In this document: piece by piece, positions 1-11,039 of the stretch | How positions within the stretch are numbered: position 1 is the stretch's first letter | Layout: each line of letters opens with the position of its first letter | Assembly: GCA_021234155.1 (NCBI GenBank) | Contig: JAJEKV010000008.1 | Span: 21,390,459 to 21,454,458, forward strand | Origin: Isoetes taiwanensis | Taxonomy: Eukaryota > Streptophyta > Lycopodiopsida > Isoetales > Isoetaceae | Direction of reading: 5' to 3' | DNA length: 64,000 nucleotides | The notes under the pieces: generated by a model | What the model was told of the DNA's origin: nothing | The model's database searches: none | The model's input: the letters and a program-made list of their open reading frames with translations, nothing else | Translations under genes and position numbers: made by a program

Positions 1-837
1 TTATTATCGACACATTGTAAGGAACTAACTGGAAAGGACTGGAACAAATCAATATGGCAGATACATGACTTCTTTCTTCAACTTTTAGAATGTTCAAAGA
101 CTTGAAAATGGAAGGATATTAGGAAAGGGCCAGGCTATTTAGACATAGATCTTTAGAGATTTAGTGAGCTCAGGCTGGCTTTCCAACCTCTCACTGTTGA
201 GGCTGGTAAAGTATTGGTAATGCGCATGGAAGGACAAGGACTTACCTTCTATATGATTGCTAGAGAAATTGAAGGGGGTTTATTTTAAATGCTCGGCATG
301 TTATGAAATACAAGAAAGATTTTATGGCCTGAAGAACCCAAGTTGTGTTGCATGACCAGTTGCTTTATTTATTGATGCCAGAGTTTGAAATGAAAGAACT
401 GCGCGCAGAAGTGCCTTACCACGAATTAGAATAAGATGGAGCTCTTTGTGAAGGGACATGTTTGCATATATCAAACCTGCCATTACACTGCCAAAAATTC
501 GTCTTGAGAACTTTCAGGAGCCATTACACCTAGCCATATTTGAGCTTCCCATTTTTTTTCTCAAGAAATTTTGTCCTTAAAGGTCCAATTTTATAGAAGA
601 ATTTAATGTAAATAAACTACTGTAGTAATCCCTGCTTTAGACGATGTGTTGGATTTGCAATAGTTGCTGAGAAATAATATTGGCAAAGGATTGACGGTCA
701 GGGATGAATCATCTCCCTGCTTTTTTTTTTTTTTTTTTTTTTGTGGTTGGTTTGTTCACGGCATATCTTTTTAATGTCTCAAGTGATAAGTGTCATGTGT
801 GTTCGCCTTCATTAACCCCAGTGTGTTCTGTGTGCAG
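1..837. other. Upstream flank of VPS20-like gene, no gene recognised
   Basis: I see no convincing exon here. The expected N-terminal exon of a VPS20 protein (myristoylation-type MGN start and following basic helix) was not found, so it lies further upstream or is lost. A run of 22 T (721-742) precedes the first recognisable exon by about 95 bases and could be the pyrimidine tract of the intron or a reversed poly-A remnant. Confidence 0.5.
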
Positions 838-1792
838 CTGGAGGTTGTCATAGAAAGAGAGAGACTGATGCAGCACTTGAACTCTTACGTGAAAAGAAGA
901 AGAAAAATCGAGCGTTGCTTGCTCTATAAAAGAAGAAGATGCAAGAAGAGCTTTTGAAACAAGTGGATGTCTGGTCTTTGAACGTAGAGCAGCAGGTTGG
1001 TAGCCTGCTTTTAGGCTTAATTTTACCATTTGGATTAATTCGTGATTTAAGTCTTCAGGATGATGATACCGCTGTCAAATGATGCAAGAACCTGGTGCTA
1101 TTTGGGTGGTGGCTATGTGCCACAGCTTGCAGACATAGAGATTAGCAGTAAGCAGAAGGCAGTTTTTGAAAGCTTAAAAGTGGGGCACAAAGCAATCAAA
1201 GACTTGCAGAATGAGATCAACATTGAGGATGTGCAGAAGCTGATGGAAGAGACTGCAGAAGCAAAAGCATACCAGGATGTAAAGTCTATCCTACTGTTCC
1301 TTGCTTGGTGTGAATTCCAGGGAATTCCAGGACTTCTAATATGCTTGATGCTACATTTTCAGGAAATTGATGCAATCTTGGGAGAGAAGTTATCTGCAGA
1401 AGACGAGGAAGCAGTCCTATTGGAGCTTGAGAACATTGAATCTGAAGTATTTCCATATCCTTTCTTCAATTTGGTTTTACTATCTTCATCATTGAGCTTC
1501 TTTTCTTGTTAAATAGATTGCGCTTTTGAGGGTTGCCAGAGGTTCCTGTTATGCTGGAGAAAATCAAACCACAGGAAGCATTGCTAACCCCGAGAAACAA
1601 GAGATACAAAATCAAGCAGTTGCAGAATTAGCAGATCTTCCAGACGTTCCGCCATTTAAAATTCGCAAGGAGAAGGAAAATGACTTTAAGTAAATGATTT
1701 TAGTGCATATAAAGTGTATTGCAAATATGGGAGGCACTAACTTTCCATTTGATCTTATTGTTTTAGAGCTGGAAGAACCACCGGAAGCATGA
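838..1792 (+). pseudogene. VPS20/CHMP6-like ESCRT-III subunit, 3' exons, disrupted
   Basis: Multi-exon remnant of the ESCRT-III subunit VPS20 (CHMP6), which nucleates Snf7 polymers at endosomes during multivesicular body sorting. Exons seen: 838-995 (ends NVEQQ), 1126-1278 ([17 protein letters not shown] to AKAYQD), 1363-1446 ([16 protein letters not shown] to NIESE), 1517 to about 1689 (GLPEVPVM and later ELADLPDVPP), and a last exon from about 1767 ending ELEEPPEA then TGA at 1790-1792. Introns begin GT and end AG, and exons 1-3 join in phase 0. The LPEVP/LPDVP stretches resemble the type-2 MIT-interacting motif of this family. Lesions: an extra dinucleotide in an AG run near 860, an in-frame TAA at the Lys/Arg after LLAL, and two compensating one-base shifts in exon 4 at T and A runs. 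The N-terminal exon(s) are missing. The lesions sit at or near simple runs, so base errors in a functional gene are a real alternative. Family assignment is firm; status is open. Confidence 0.85.
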
Positions 1793-4239
1793 GCACGAGC
1801 CTCAATATACTGCAAGAATCTCCAATTGGAGTTCCTCTTAATGTAAGTGAAATCCATCAAGTTTGGGATCATTGTACATAGTTATTTATTTCACTGAGGT
1901 TAACAAAAGCATTATTAGCTTGCTCCTCATATGTTCATGGCAGCTAGTCTAATGTAGTATGATATTGTAGCTGGTTAGTGGAACAGCCCTGTAACGTTAT
2001 CTCGGAGCTTGGCCTATCCACATGTCTAAAAAATTGACATGGACTTTCCTTGAACTGTTAAATGTGGATCTAACAAAATGAATGGCTATGAAAAATCTTC
2101 GCCTCGTGCATTCTGGAGAGATGTTGCACCATTGTTGTGTTGAACCGTCTCACTTTATGATGCTTAATGCTTTGCTGCGTTTTCCTTTAACTTCACAAGC
2201 CCAACACCATATGTGTGATATCTGGATTGGAATGCGAGTGTACAACAAGTCTCGTTGCCCAAATATTTTTTAGTTGTACAAGCAGCGGTCACTACTTCTA
2301 AGCGGTCATCAGCATGTCTTATGGATAAGATCGAAAAAATATCTCTCTATTACTTTGCGTTGGACTCCTTGTTTTTCTGCATAAAGTACTTATCCCTTTC
2401 CTGTTGGAGCACGCACTTCTTTGTTTATACGACAGCCTTTTGCATCTGTAGACAAGAGTTTCTATAGTTAGAACTTTCAAGACATTTAACCAAACATTGT
2501 GCAATTCATTTTACATGTGAGGTACGTTACTAGTTTGATAACTGATCTTCTGGTCTGCTATATTCCAGCATTACATCTGAGCATTTGGGATTCTTAATTC
2601 TGGTTTGTTTAAATATTAGGTTGATCCTCCAAGCCTTTGTTGTTCTTTTATCTTCTCTGTTTCTGGCTTTCATCTCGTGCTGCCAATTTGTTTTACTTCC
2701 TGCACAGATGTCGCGTCTGTCAAAATGCATCTACATATTCTCAGGCATCTAACTCTCATAAATTTATTTGGCTGCTAAGGTATAGCATGAAAGTGTTGTG
2801 CAAGTGTTCATTTTGCCATTTTGTTTTACTGCCAATGCACGGATGTCTCATTTGTAGCTATCCTTTTGCATCTATGTATGGTCACCCGACTAGCTCATAT
2901 ATTTATTGGTTCCCATGTTCCGCCCTTGTTGAAAATCTCTGCCATATATATGTTAATGAAAATATTGGAGACATCAAGAGGAATGAGACCGATAAAATAA
3001 GATTTGTGGAAAGATTTGTCGACTTTATTTTCTTGATCTAGAATATATGTAGATCTAGGTGAATATACAGTACTAAAGTACCATGCACAATCTACTAATT
3101 GCAAAATGAATGTGTAGTTCAGATCAATTTGCAAAGGTGAAAGCCTCATTTTCGTGAAGATTCAACATGACATGCATGCCTTATAATTATTTAGGAGATT
3201 GGACATGACATGCATGCCTTATAATCATTTAAGTATAAGAGTTTGCAGTTCATTTTCATTTTCTTCTGAATTTCTTTCATCTTAGCAAGTACATGGATTT
3301 TACTTCTTGTGATTGTGATTAAAACGCTTGTTGATATAAAAGCACAAATTAAGGCACCCATTGTAGAGAAAGGTTTTAATTGACAGGCACTGCTGCAACC
3401 TGAGTCCTAGTATTTTTTATGTAGGATGCAAGTACTTTTTCAGTGGAAGAAAAGGGATGACTAGGGTCTGTAAAGGGTCCTTTATGAGCTTCTTCCTTCT
3501 GAGAAGGATGTCTAGGGTCCATACAAGGTCATTTATGAGTCTTACGAAGTTATAAGCCTTATGAAGTTCTGAAAAGGTTTATATCCGTGACCTTCGGCCT
3601 CCATCTTTTAAAACATGCATTAACTCTTTGCCTTTAGGCATCTGTTTGTGTTTGAATAAATTTATTGACATATACCATACCAGTAAGTATGTCTTTTTGC
3701 ATCATAATACTTAAGTGGTGGCGGTCTAGGAACATGTTCTCAACTGATCAGATGCAGCATTATTATTTTGATGAAAAAATATTTGCCTTTGGACATGCCC
3801 TCAAATTATTTAGCTTTGTGCATTGATTATAGCAAAGACTGAACTGACATAAACTTTTCAGTTAAGTGGGCATGCAGAATACATTTTCTTCAATTTGCAC
3901 AACCGTGTTACAAGCACGATATAAAAAGGTGATCAAGGAGAACTTTTGATTCAAAGCATGCATTGAAAACCATCCTCTCGAGTGATAATGGATGTATGCC
4001 AAAGATTTTGAGGATCTTGTATCTTTGATGGCATTCAAGACTTTAACCACCTCATGTGTAGCTACAATACAATAGACAAAGATCCAATCATGTGACTTAA
4101 AGTTATGTATTCCTTTCGTAAGCATTTTAGAAGGGTTAACAAGAACTACTGATCCTCGCATGTTCAAAAACATCTTAATCCATAAGGATAGGCACACCTC
4201 CAATCCCATTGTGCTAAAGGAGATACTGGGTAACCTCTA
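1793..4239. other. Non-coding stretch, short direct repeats only
   Basis: No gene recognised. Open frames here are short and show no family features. A 29-base segment containing GACATGCATGCCTTATAAT is repeated almost exactly at 3165-3193 and 3203-3231 (period 38). A weaker ~66-base duplication with the core CTAGGGTC occurs at about 3455-3545. An open frame of 115 codons at 3862-4209 (- strand) has no motif I can assign and lies beside the decayed retroelement. Confidence 0.5.
3165..3231. repeat. Two-copy 29-base direct repeat
   Basis: The same 29-base word (core CATGACATGCATGCCTTATAA) occurs twice with a 38-base offset and one mismatch near its end. It is a local duplication of no evident function. 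Confidence 0.7.
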
Positions 4240-6615
4240 ATTATTGTTTGCACTTGAGGTTGCAAAGCAATTTGTTGAAGCTCATTATGTCTTAGCTATT
4301 GTTTTGCTTTATCTTCAATAGTGCACAACATACGAGCTTCAATGGCAGCTGACTTTAGCTTTTAGTTGTGTGTTGTGGTCAATAGCCTAGAAAATATTAT
4401 CGCTTCCTTCGGGCAATCCTTATTCCAATAACCTTATTTGGAGCTCACCTTCTTGTCTTGTGTATCTATCGAAATGGCCCTGGTACATAAAAGCAATCAT
4501 CATGGCGAACCAATGCATCCACAAATTTTGTCACATTTGGTAATCATGGATTGCCATATTCTTAAGGTATGGTCATGGATTGCCACATTTCTTAAGGTCA
4601 TTGTTAAGATAAACCTCGACGTTCTAGAATTTTGATGGGATTTTTTATCGCTCTAGCTCCAGTCAGTTGCTTCATGTTGTCTGGTGAAATCTGAGGTCAG
4701 GCGTTGTCTAGTGAAATTTGAGATCAGGTGCTTGGAAACAATGCTCCTGCCTTGGACAATGATAAACAACTATAGTTGTTTGGAACAATGTGCACTAATA
4801 TATATTGCAGAAAGAGGAGTAAAACATCCCGCCACATAGTTCAAAATTGTGGTGGCCATGGCATGCTAGAATGGGACTGTGACTTTGATCTAGATTATCA
4901 CAAAAATTGTTGCTGTAAAATGGCTCATGAGATGGAACACAATTTTACCACCAAGCTCGTGATGCCTAGCCACATGTCTGCGCACTAAAGTGTGGAGGCT
5001 CCAAAAAAGGCTAACAATTGTGAGAGCTTAAGAGAAACAACTAACAAGAAGCGCGATAAGGGGGCTTAGGCAGTTATGGATCTTGGATATTTGTGTGCCC
5101 GCAGTGACGACACTAGCATCTTATATCATGGAGGTTCTTGATCGATGAGCTAAACTATGTTCGACATTGATATGTACAGATTCATCAGCTAGCTTATTAC
5201 CATCAAGGTTTTTCCCTCGAGAGCCTGTATACTAAAGGGCTTCGTGTGTTCTTTCTTTGTTGGGGCCCATAGACCTCTTGGTCGTCAAGGACAATAAAAA
5301 TCAATTCAATTTTATTTTAGTCCTAGTTTGTACATGATTTTGCAACATGGATGAGAATGATAATAAACAAAAACAGGCCATGAATTTTGTTTAAGGAGTG
5401 ACTTGTTTATAATAGGTCAAAAGGCTAAAAAAGAAGACTCTAAAGACGAAAATACCTTGATTCTCCAAGTGAGGTTACTTTGGCTGGTCCTCATACATCC
5501 ATGTGAATGATATCAAGCGATTCTCATTTTTGCCAAACCTAGTGTTGGGTATTCTGTTAGATAGTTTTATGGTCCCTAAATAATATGTTTTGTGATTTTG
5601 CCATCTTCCATTAAAATTTATTGGTAGGTCCATTCATTTTGGACATGCTCTGCTGAGCCAATAAGATTTTTAACAAGGTAGGCAAAGATAAGAGTAATGC
5701 TCCCAGAATTAGGTCGTCTCAAAGAGGTTTTTTTCATACCCTTCAATTGAAGAGAAGCTAGCTTGATTTTGCAGATGGACTCCTCTACAGAATCACTATC
5801 TTTCAGCTTGATAGTGAGTGTAGTCCAATATAGATTCACTTGCTGAAAGAAATGCTTCCTTTTGTAGATAGAAGAATGTTGATCCCAAGCTTCCTTAGCA
5901 CTACTTGCAGCCTCAACCTAGGCTATCATTGTCATCAAGGTATCTAGTCATTTGATTTGCCTCTCAATCCTTTTGTTACCATTTGAGAAGTGCTTGTCTT
6001 TCTATTTCAGATCCTTCCTACTTGCCTCACTCCCTTAACAAATCACCACACCTTTGACAGTTGGAGTTGTTGTTGCATTTGACTCTTGATCTATGACTAC
6101 TAGCCATGGTTCTCTGCTGAGACTATATGCTATAGTCCCTTCTTTGCAAACTTGCCCCTAACTGTGGTGAACCTCTGGAAGGCATTGAAATGAGACAATT
6201 TCTTAAAATTTTCCATTTACAGCCCTTTTATCCTCCGTAGGGCATCGCGAATACATTGAGGCTGATCTATTACCTAAGCGAACGGGTGATCCCTAGTTTG
6301 CACGTTCAATCGTCGACTCGCTAACACCGGTGTTCTATGGGCACACCTCACGTATGGTGTGATCTTCTTCCATAGGATTTTATTCTTTTTGTTTAAGGTC
6401 CATAGTAAGGAAGTCACCAGACAGTCAAGTCTAATAGACACCTTCATATCCTATCCATATCGGGTTGCGCCGAATGGACCATAGTGGACATGTATCAACA
6501 GAACAAATAGTATCATACTCTAAGCCTTGGATCTCAAACATTTTCTTCTGCCATAGAGATTGCCATGCTGTGACCATCTTATCGATAGAGAAAGGCCTTT
6601 ATACAATAGCCTCTA
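4240..6615 (-). mobile_element. Degraded Ty1/copia-like element, copy A
   Basis: Decayed LTR-retroelement read on the - strand. A gag-like stretch lies at about 5618-5960 (WTTLTIKLKDSDSVEESI, comparable to the UBN2-type copia Gag). An integrase remnant lies at about 5440-5510 (CGPAKVTSLGESRYF, matching the conserved copia integrase start with D-V-C-G-P and S-L-G-G-S). Relative to copy B it lacks ~640 bases of the integrase body and ~120 bases of the GAG-pre-integrase region. No reverse transcriptase or RNase H was recognised. Its left part (4250-4480) recurs at 6620-6850, as expected for an LTR or for a tandem duplication of the element. Bases 4470-4490 are the uninterrupted version of the site that holds the 12 kb insertion in copy B. 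Confidence 0.75.
4776..4988 (+). other. Unknown + strand ORF shared by both copia-like copies
   Basis: A 70-codon frame, antisense to the copia genes, has a recognisable counterpart at about 19,265-19,465 in copy B (shared words MEHNFTTK, MPSHMS, PKKAN). The two copies are open over different parts and neither starts or stops at the same place. I recognise no domain. It could be an antisense ORF of the retroelement, captured sequence, or chance openness in a duplicated sequence. Confidence 0.3.
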
Positions 6616-6849
6616 CTTATTGATTTGAGGTTGAAATGCAATTTGTTGAAGCTCTTTATGTCTTAGTTATTGTTCTGCTTTATCTTCAATAGTTTACAAT
6701 ATACGAGCTTCAATGGCAACCGACTTTAGCTCTTCGTTGTGTGTTGTGATCAATAGTCCAGAAAATATTATCGCTTCCTTAAGGCAATTCTTATTCCAAT
6801 AACCTTATTGGGAAGCTCATCTTGTTGTCTTGTGTATCTATCAAAATGG
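6616..6849 (-). mobile_element. Copia-like copy B, segment left of the insertion
   Basis: This segment aligns with 4250-4480 of copy A through the words AATTTGTTGAAGCTC, TTTATCTTCAATAGT and AAAATATTATCGCTTCCTT. It stops abruptly at ATGGCCC. The sequence that should follow (GGTACATAAAAGC) is found 12 kb further on, at 18,872. It is therefore the left flank of a large insertion. Confidence 0.75.
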
Positions 6850-7110
6850 CCCTTACAAGAGGATGAGGGTATAGTGTCAACCCTTGTGACAAGCCATAGA
6901 TGCAGTGACAATTTTGTGTCAAATACTACTCTCTTGACACAAAGTGCCTGTGTTGTGTCAAAATTGTGTCTAGTGCATAGCGTCAAGTATTTCATCAAAG
7001 CAATGACCTCCTTTTTGTCAAAATTTTATGGCAACTTAAGTAAGTTATTGCAACAACTTTTAAACAATATTATAGCTAAGTTGTGACAACTTATAACAAA
7101 ATGTTATCCA
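6850..7110. repeat. Left subterminal region of CACTA-like element
   Basis: Several TGTCA/TGACA words occur in both orientations (for example TTGTGTCAAA, TTGACACAAAG, TAGCGTCAAG). They parallel the inverted counterparts near 18,700-18,860. Clusters of short subterminal repeats are typical of CACTA elements, where they bind the element's own proteins. Confidence 0.5.
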
Positions 7111-8370
7111 AAATTTCATCTGATATTTTGACATAATGTGAGGAGCATTTGTCAACTTTATATTGCAATTTAAGTGGGTCATTGCAACAATTAAGTAATG
7201 TAATAAAGAAGCCACAACAACATTTTTCTAATATTTTTATACATTCCAGTACTGCACCAAGCGACATTACTGGGAATAATCCAAGAATTATTTGGATACC
7301 CCAACAACTAGTCATATGAAGTGGATGAAAAGTAACGACAATTCTGTAGGGTTAAATCGGGCAAAATGCGGGGTAGAACAACAGAATCACCAGGTAAGAG
7401 AGAAGAACCTGTCGCAAAAGACAAAACATTGTGTAAAAAACGTATTTCTCTAATATGTTGCTGAAGCAGGAAAAAGCATATCTTCATTTTTCAAGATGTT
7501 AAATGACTGTCTGTCTCTTGTCTGAGTTCCTTATTAATATTGCTAATGCTTTGGGCACACACCTGTCCCATTCTATAGTTGATATGTGTGTCTCTCCCAT
7601 GTGGTCGTGCCTTACCTGACTGTGGTGTTGTTAAAAGTGTCCCTTTGTTTTTCACACACCCACTGCCACCATTCTAGAAAATTGTTCATTATTGTCTTAG
7701 TTCGTAGAATAGTTGTGGTCCCATCTAGAAAATACTTGCAAGAACAACCCACAGTGTGTTAGCACCTCTTATTTTTCTAGGCATAGTTTTGATCATCGAT
7801 GAAAATTAATTTTGGGGATTAAAAAAAAAACAAATTTGGTTAACCTATGGGGGTTTAAGAGATTGATTCGGACAAGTGGAAATTTGCAAACGAGTAATTT
7901 AAAGGGAAGAGGTACTTGCTAGGCAATATTCAAAGGAGAAAATATTGGGGTCGATACCACCATGCTCATCGACTGGTGAGTCAAGTCGATCGGTGCACCT
8001 TGTGGGGACGAAGTCGGTAGATTAAAGCAGGATAAACAAGTGCTCATATTGGAGCTAGTCAGAATGAGACAATAGCAACAATGCACTGATAGGGAGCTAT
8101 AAATAATGGGAGCATATTAATGTTATTCAAGAGATGCAATAACTTAAGATGTGTTTCCTTGCCAAACTTTCATTCTAAATGTGGGCATCCTTGCTTTTGG
8201 GGTGCTCACTAAAGCCATATAATGAATTATGCCATTGGGCACTCATAATGCGCAACAAAATTATACCATTTGAATTTTTGTTTAATCATCTTCTGAGACG
8301 ATACTCAGACCTTTAAGTTAAGTTGCGTCTAAGACGTGTTCAATATTCAAAGAGGGAATTCCATGGCCGT
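7111..8370. other. AT-rich interior of CACTA-like element, no gene seen
   Basis: No recognisable coding region, RNA gene or repeat beyond AT-rich simple sequence. Open frames are under 75 codons and lack family features. Confidence 0.4.
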
Positions 8371-8430
8371 CAGGAACACCCCTAGGCGGAAATGCGGGTT
8401 CAAACCCCACATGTTCCAAAACATAGTGGG
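8365..8430 (+). ncRNA. Possible tRNA-derived (SINE-like) Pol III box remnant
   Basis: GGTTCAAACCC at about 8399-8409 matches the Pol III B-box consensus GGTTCRANYCC exactly. A weak A-box-like TGGCCGTCAGG lies about 33 bases upstream, a normal spacing. The sequence does not fold into a full tRNA cloverleaf as read by eye. A SINE head or degraded tRNA is the likeliest reading, but a chance B box cannot be excluded. Confidence 0.3.
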
Positions 8431-8514
8431 TCCAACCTCGCATTTGGAACCAAAGATATATTTGCCGCTCACACTATCTCCCCCGATTGGGGTTATTAAA
8501 TAAATTAGTGGAAA

Positions 8515-8575
8515 CCCTTCCGGATTTCCATGAAACCCGGAAGGGTTTCCATATTGAACCCCGGAAGGGTTTCCA
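8515..8575. repeat. GGAAGGGTTTCC palindromic minisatellite, short array
   Basis: Three to four copies of a ~25-base word built on GGAAACCCTTCC / GGAAGGGTTTCCA in alternating orientation. The same word recurs at 14,590-14,880 near the other end of the GC-rich part of the CACTA-like element. Confidence 0.65.
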
Positions 8576-8599
8576 GAGAAAGTAGAATTTTTTGGGTGA

Positions 8600-8873
8600 A
8601 GATATCCACCGTCAAAATTAATGACTAGAATTAAATTTGCGCGTCTATTTTTGAAGAAGCTTTAGGATTTTTTTCTTTTCTGGTCTCTTCTCCGGCGATT
8701 TTCCTTCTGAAATTGGCGATTCAAGATTCAAGGAAGGGTTTCAGTTGTAAGGATTCAAGGAAGTGTTTCAGTGGCGATTCAAGGAAAAAAGATTCACGGA
8801 AGCGTTTCAGTAATTCAAGAAATCCACAAGTTTTAGCATCAATCCACTCGTTTCTGAAGTTCGGCTTGAAAAG
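8600..8873 (+). promoter_or_regulatory. Possible 5' leader with splice donor
   Basis: Pyrimidine-rich sequence (TCTTTTCTGGTCTCTTCTCC) followed by purine-rich tandem words ends at GAAAAG|GTAAGAA (GT at 8874-8875), a near-perfect plant 5' splice site. This has the look of a 5' UTR first exon placed ~700 bases upstream of the receptor-kinase fragment. A 47-codon frame at about 8991-9134 begins MNPPIYLSEEETEEKEEM and is not recognised. No TATA box was assigned. The link to a transcript is inference. Confidence 0.3.
8724..8810 (+). repeat. GATTCAAGGAAGGGTTTCAG tandem repeat
   Basis: The 20-base word occurs at 8725 and, with one change, at 8752. A split version is at 8776-8810. It shares the GGAAGGGTTTC core with the nearby palindromic minisatellite. 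It lies in pyrimidine-rich, leader-like sequence. Confidence 0.65.
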
Positions 8874-9580
8874 GTAAGAAATTTTCTACTTCCTACTTCG
8901 GATTCAATCACAAAAGTCTTCTGATTTTACTTGATGATTCCCTGTAATTATCTAAAAGTGTTGGGTCTGTCTGTATGCGAAAAAAAACCATGAACCCGCC
9001 CATTTATTTATCGGAAGAAGAAACGGAGGAGAAGGAAGAAATGCAAGCTATTCTAGCTATGGCAGATTTGAGGTTTCTATATCCGAAGTTGGAGCACATG
9101 TCCACGCAGCCAAAAATAATCCTAAGAATATGATTGTTCTTGATGGCAAAAAGCCCAAATCTGAATCTGCAAGTTTCGAACAGGCAACACTACTAAATTC
9201 GGCATCTTTTGGGGGTTTGTAAGCAGCTCCCTAGAAACTAAGGCCTGCATCTGCGGATTTGACGAGAACAAAGAATCAGAAAAAGAAAAGAACCAAAGCT
9301 TCAGAATCGTTAAACCAATAAGCTTCAGAACCATGTGTACGCTCGCTGGCCGGATATGTTGCTGGAGCGCCCAAAGTGTTGCAGAATTCATCTTAATCTG
9401 TTCCCGCAAATAAAAAATCAAACATAAAGCCCAATCCGCGGCATCCCTATTCTAAATCTTTGTCCATGAATCCAGCAAAGAAAAGGTTTTTATTTTTGGA
9501 AAATTGCAGTTTAAGTTGGAGCAGCTTGCCCATGAATCGCGCATGAATCGGCCGGCAGAGGTAGGGATTCCAACAAAAGC

Positions 9581-9907
9581 ATGCATGGTTTTGCAAACAG
9601 GCTATATTGCATGCAAATGAAGAATGCCTGTCACAAGGTTTCCATCAGATCGGATCATAATCAGTTAGCGGGCCTCAAAAGCTGTGGGTCATCAAAACCA
9701 AGCACTGGTTTAATTGTAGGTGTCGTCGTTGGTGGCACTGTGGCTCTGATTGCTATTTCTGGCATCTTGGCATGGTATTTTACCAAGCACCATCGCCAAC
9801 AAAAAGGTCAGGTTCTTGGAGATGATAATACATGGGCTATGAAAATAAAAGCTCCTCGATCTATTACGGCCCGGACCCATCAATGGATTTTAGCCAATCC
9901 GATTTAG
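9581..9907 (+). pseudogene. Receptor-like kinase fragment (transmembrane/juxtamembrane exon)
   Basis: The 108-codon frame holds a polar stretch, then Ser-Lys-Pro-Ser-Thr, a single ~24-residue hydrophobic helix (GLIVGVVVGGTVALI and following residues, about 43-67), a basic stop-transfer (TKHHRQQK), and a juxtamembrane tail (WAMKIKAPRSIT). This order is typical of plant LRR- or malectin-type receptor-like kinases just before the kinase domain. No signal peptide, LRRs or kinase subdomains flank it and a stop follows at 9905-9907, so it is a partial exon. It lies inside the 12 kb CACTA-like element, which suggests transduplication of a host gene piece. The exact exon start is uncertain: the similarity to receptor kinases begins around residue 34, so the first codons may be intron or unrelated sequence. 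Confidence 0.6.
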
Positions 9908-10840
9908 AATGCTCTGTGTTTCTGTAAAATACATTTAGAATGCTCGATTTATAATGTTTGTTTTAAGTTTGATATTGGGGGAGCGATTTGATATATAATG
10001 TCTTTTTAAAGTTTGATGTTGGCACAGCAAGAGGCGGCTTAAAATCTTACGAGGGCGTGTCTTTGAGCTGCGACTTGCAAACGCACAAAACTTCCTGTGT
10101 TAGACAAATTTCTCCATCTAGTCCATCATAGCTATTTTTGGATGCAATTAGGAGATAAGTAAGTGCATCTAATTCCTTCAAGATTAGCTTAATCCCAACG
10201 AATAAATTTTGAATCCTTTTCATCTTGAATGCTTGAAGGTGGAGCGCATTTACCAATTGGGCGGATCATCAATCCTCGACAAGTTTTTATTTCCATTAAA
10301 AATATTAGAAACACTTGGGTTTTGGGCGATCAAATCAAAACTTTACATGTAACAAGTTTATATATTAATGCAAAAGCACTCCAAGTGCAATTTTATTGCA
10401 TCTCTATTTCTTCTCTCATGTAAATAGTCATGGCAATAAGAAAAGCCTCGTGGTGATCTCTAGCGAAATAAAAAAGGGCTGAACATATTAAGCTTAGAAG
10501 CAACCAAAAAGGGCATGGAAACGAGCCTTCTATATCGACTTAAATAGATGCTACCTTGAACGATCTTAGCGCACAGTTCACAAACTAAATGTGAACTAGC
10601 CAATTCATTTACAATTATGATTTGTCTGATTGGAAGTTCTTGTATGTTGTCATTGTGCTTAAAATTTGCTAGGGTTTAGGGTTTTCTTTGTAATAACAGT
10701 CTTTCTCATATATTTCAAATAAATTACCTGCTTATGGTTTTTTTGTGATCTATTCCCTGAGATATGGCGGATTAGATTAGAAGGCCGGGGATGCAGTGGG
10801 CGCGCCACCAGTTCCACAGCCGATTAGGACATTCGCGCCT
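9908..10840. other. AT-rich stretch downstream of the receptor fragment
   Basis: No kinase-domain exon follows the transmembrane fragment. I see no gene. Short frames at 10,047-10,423 have no recognisable features. Confidence 0.4.
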
Positions 10841-10844
10841 GACG

Positions 10845-11020
10845 GGTTAGTCCCTAGTATAAGCCTAGGTTTTTAGTATAAGCTTAGGTTAGTTTTGGAT
10901 TCGTAGTATAACTTTAGGTTAGTCCCGTAGTATGAGCTTATCCGTTGTTCTCTTACTTCCATTAGTACGTAGAGGAAACGTAATATGCATCTCGTACGTA
11001 GAGAAAACTTAATTTTTTTT
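10845..11020. repeat. Short degenerate repeats (TAGTATAAGCYTAGGTT)
   Basis: Four imperfect copies of TAGTATAAGCTTAGGTT lie between 10,853 and 10,945. They are followed by two copies of the word TACGTAGAGRAAAC (10,968 and 10,996). They form a local low-complexity boundary where composition shifts from AT-rich to GC-rich. Confidence 0.6.
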
Positions 11021-11039
11021 TTGTCTATTGCTTTAGAGT

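Noticed and set aside
793-1029. 78-codon - strand frame
   Set aside because: It is the antisense shadow of the VPS20-like exon at 838-995.
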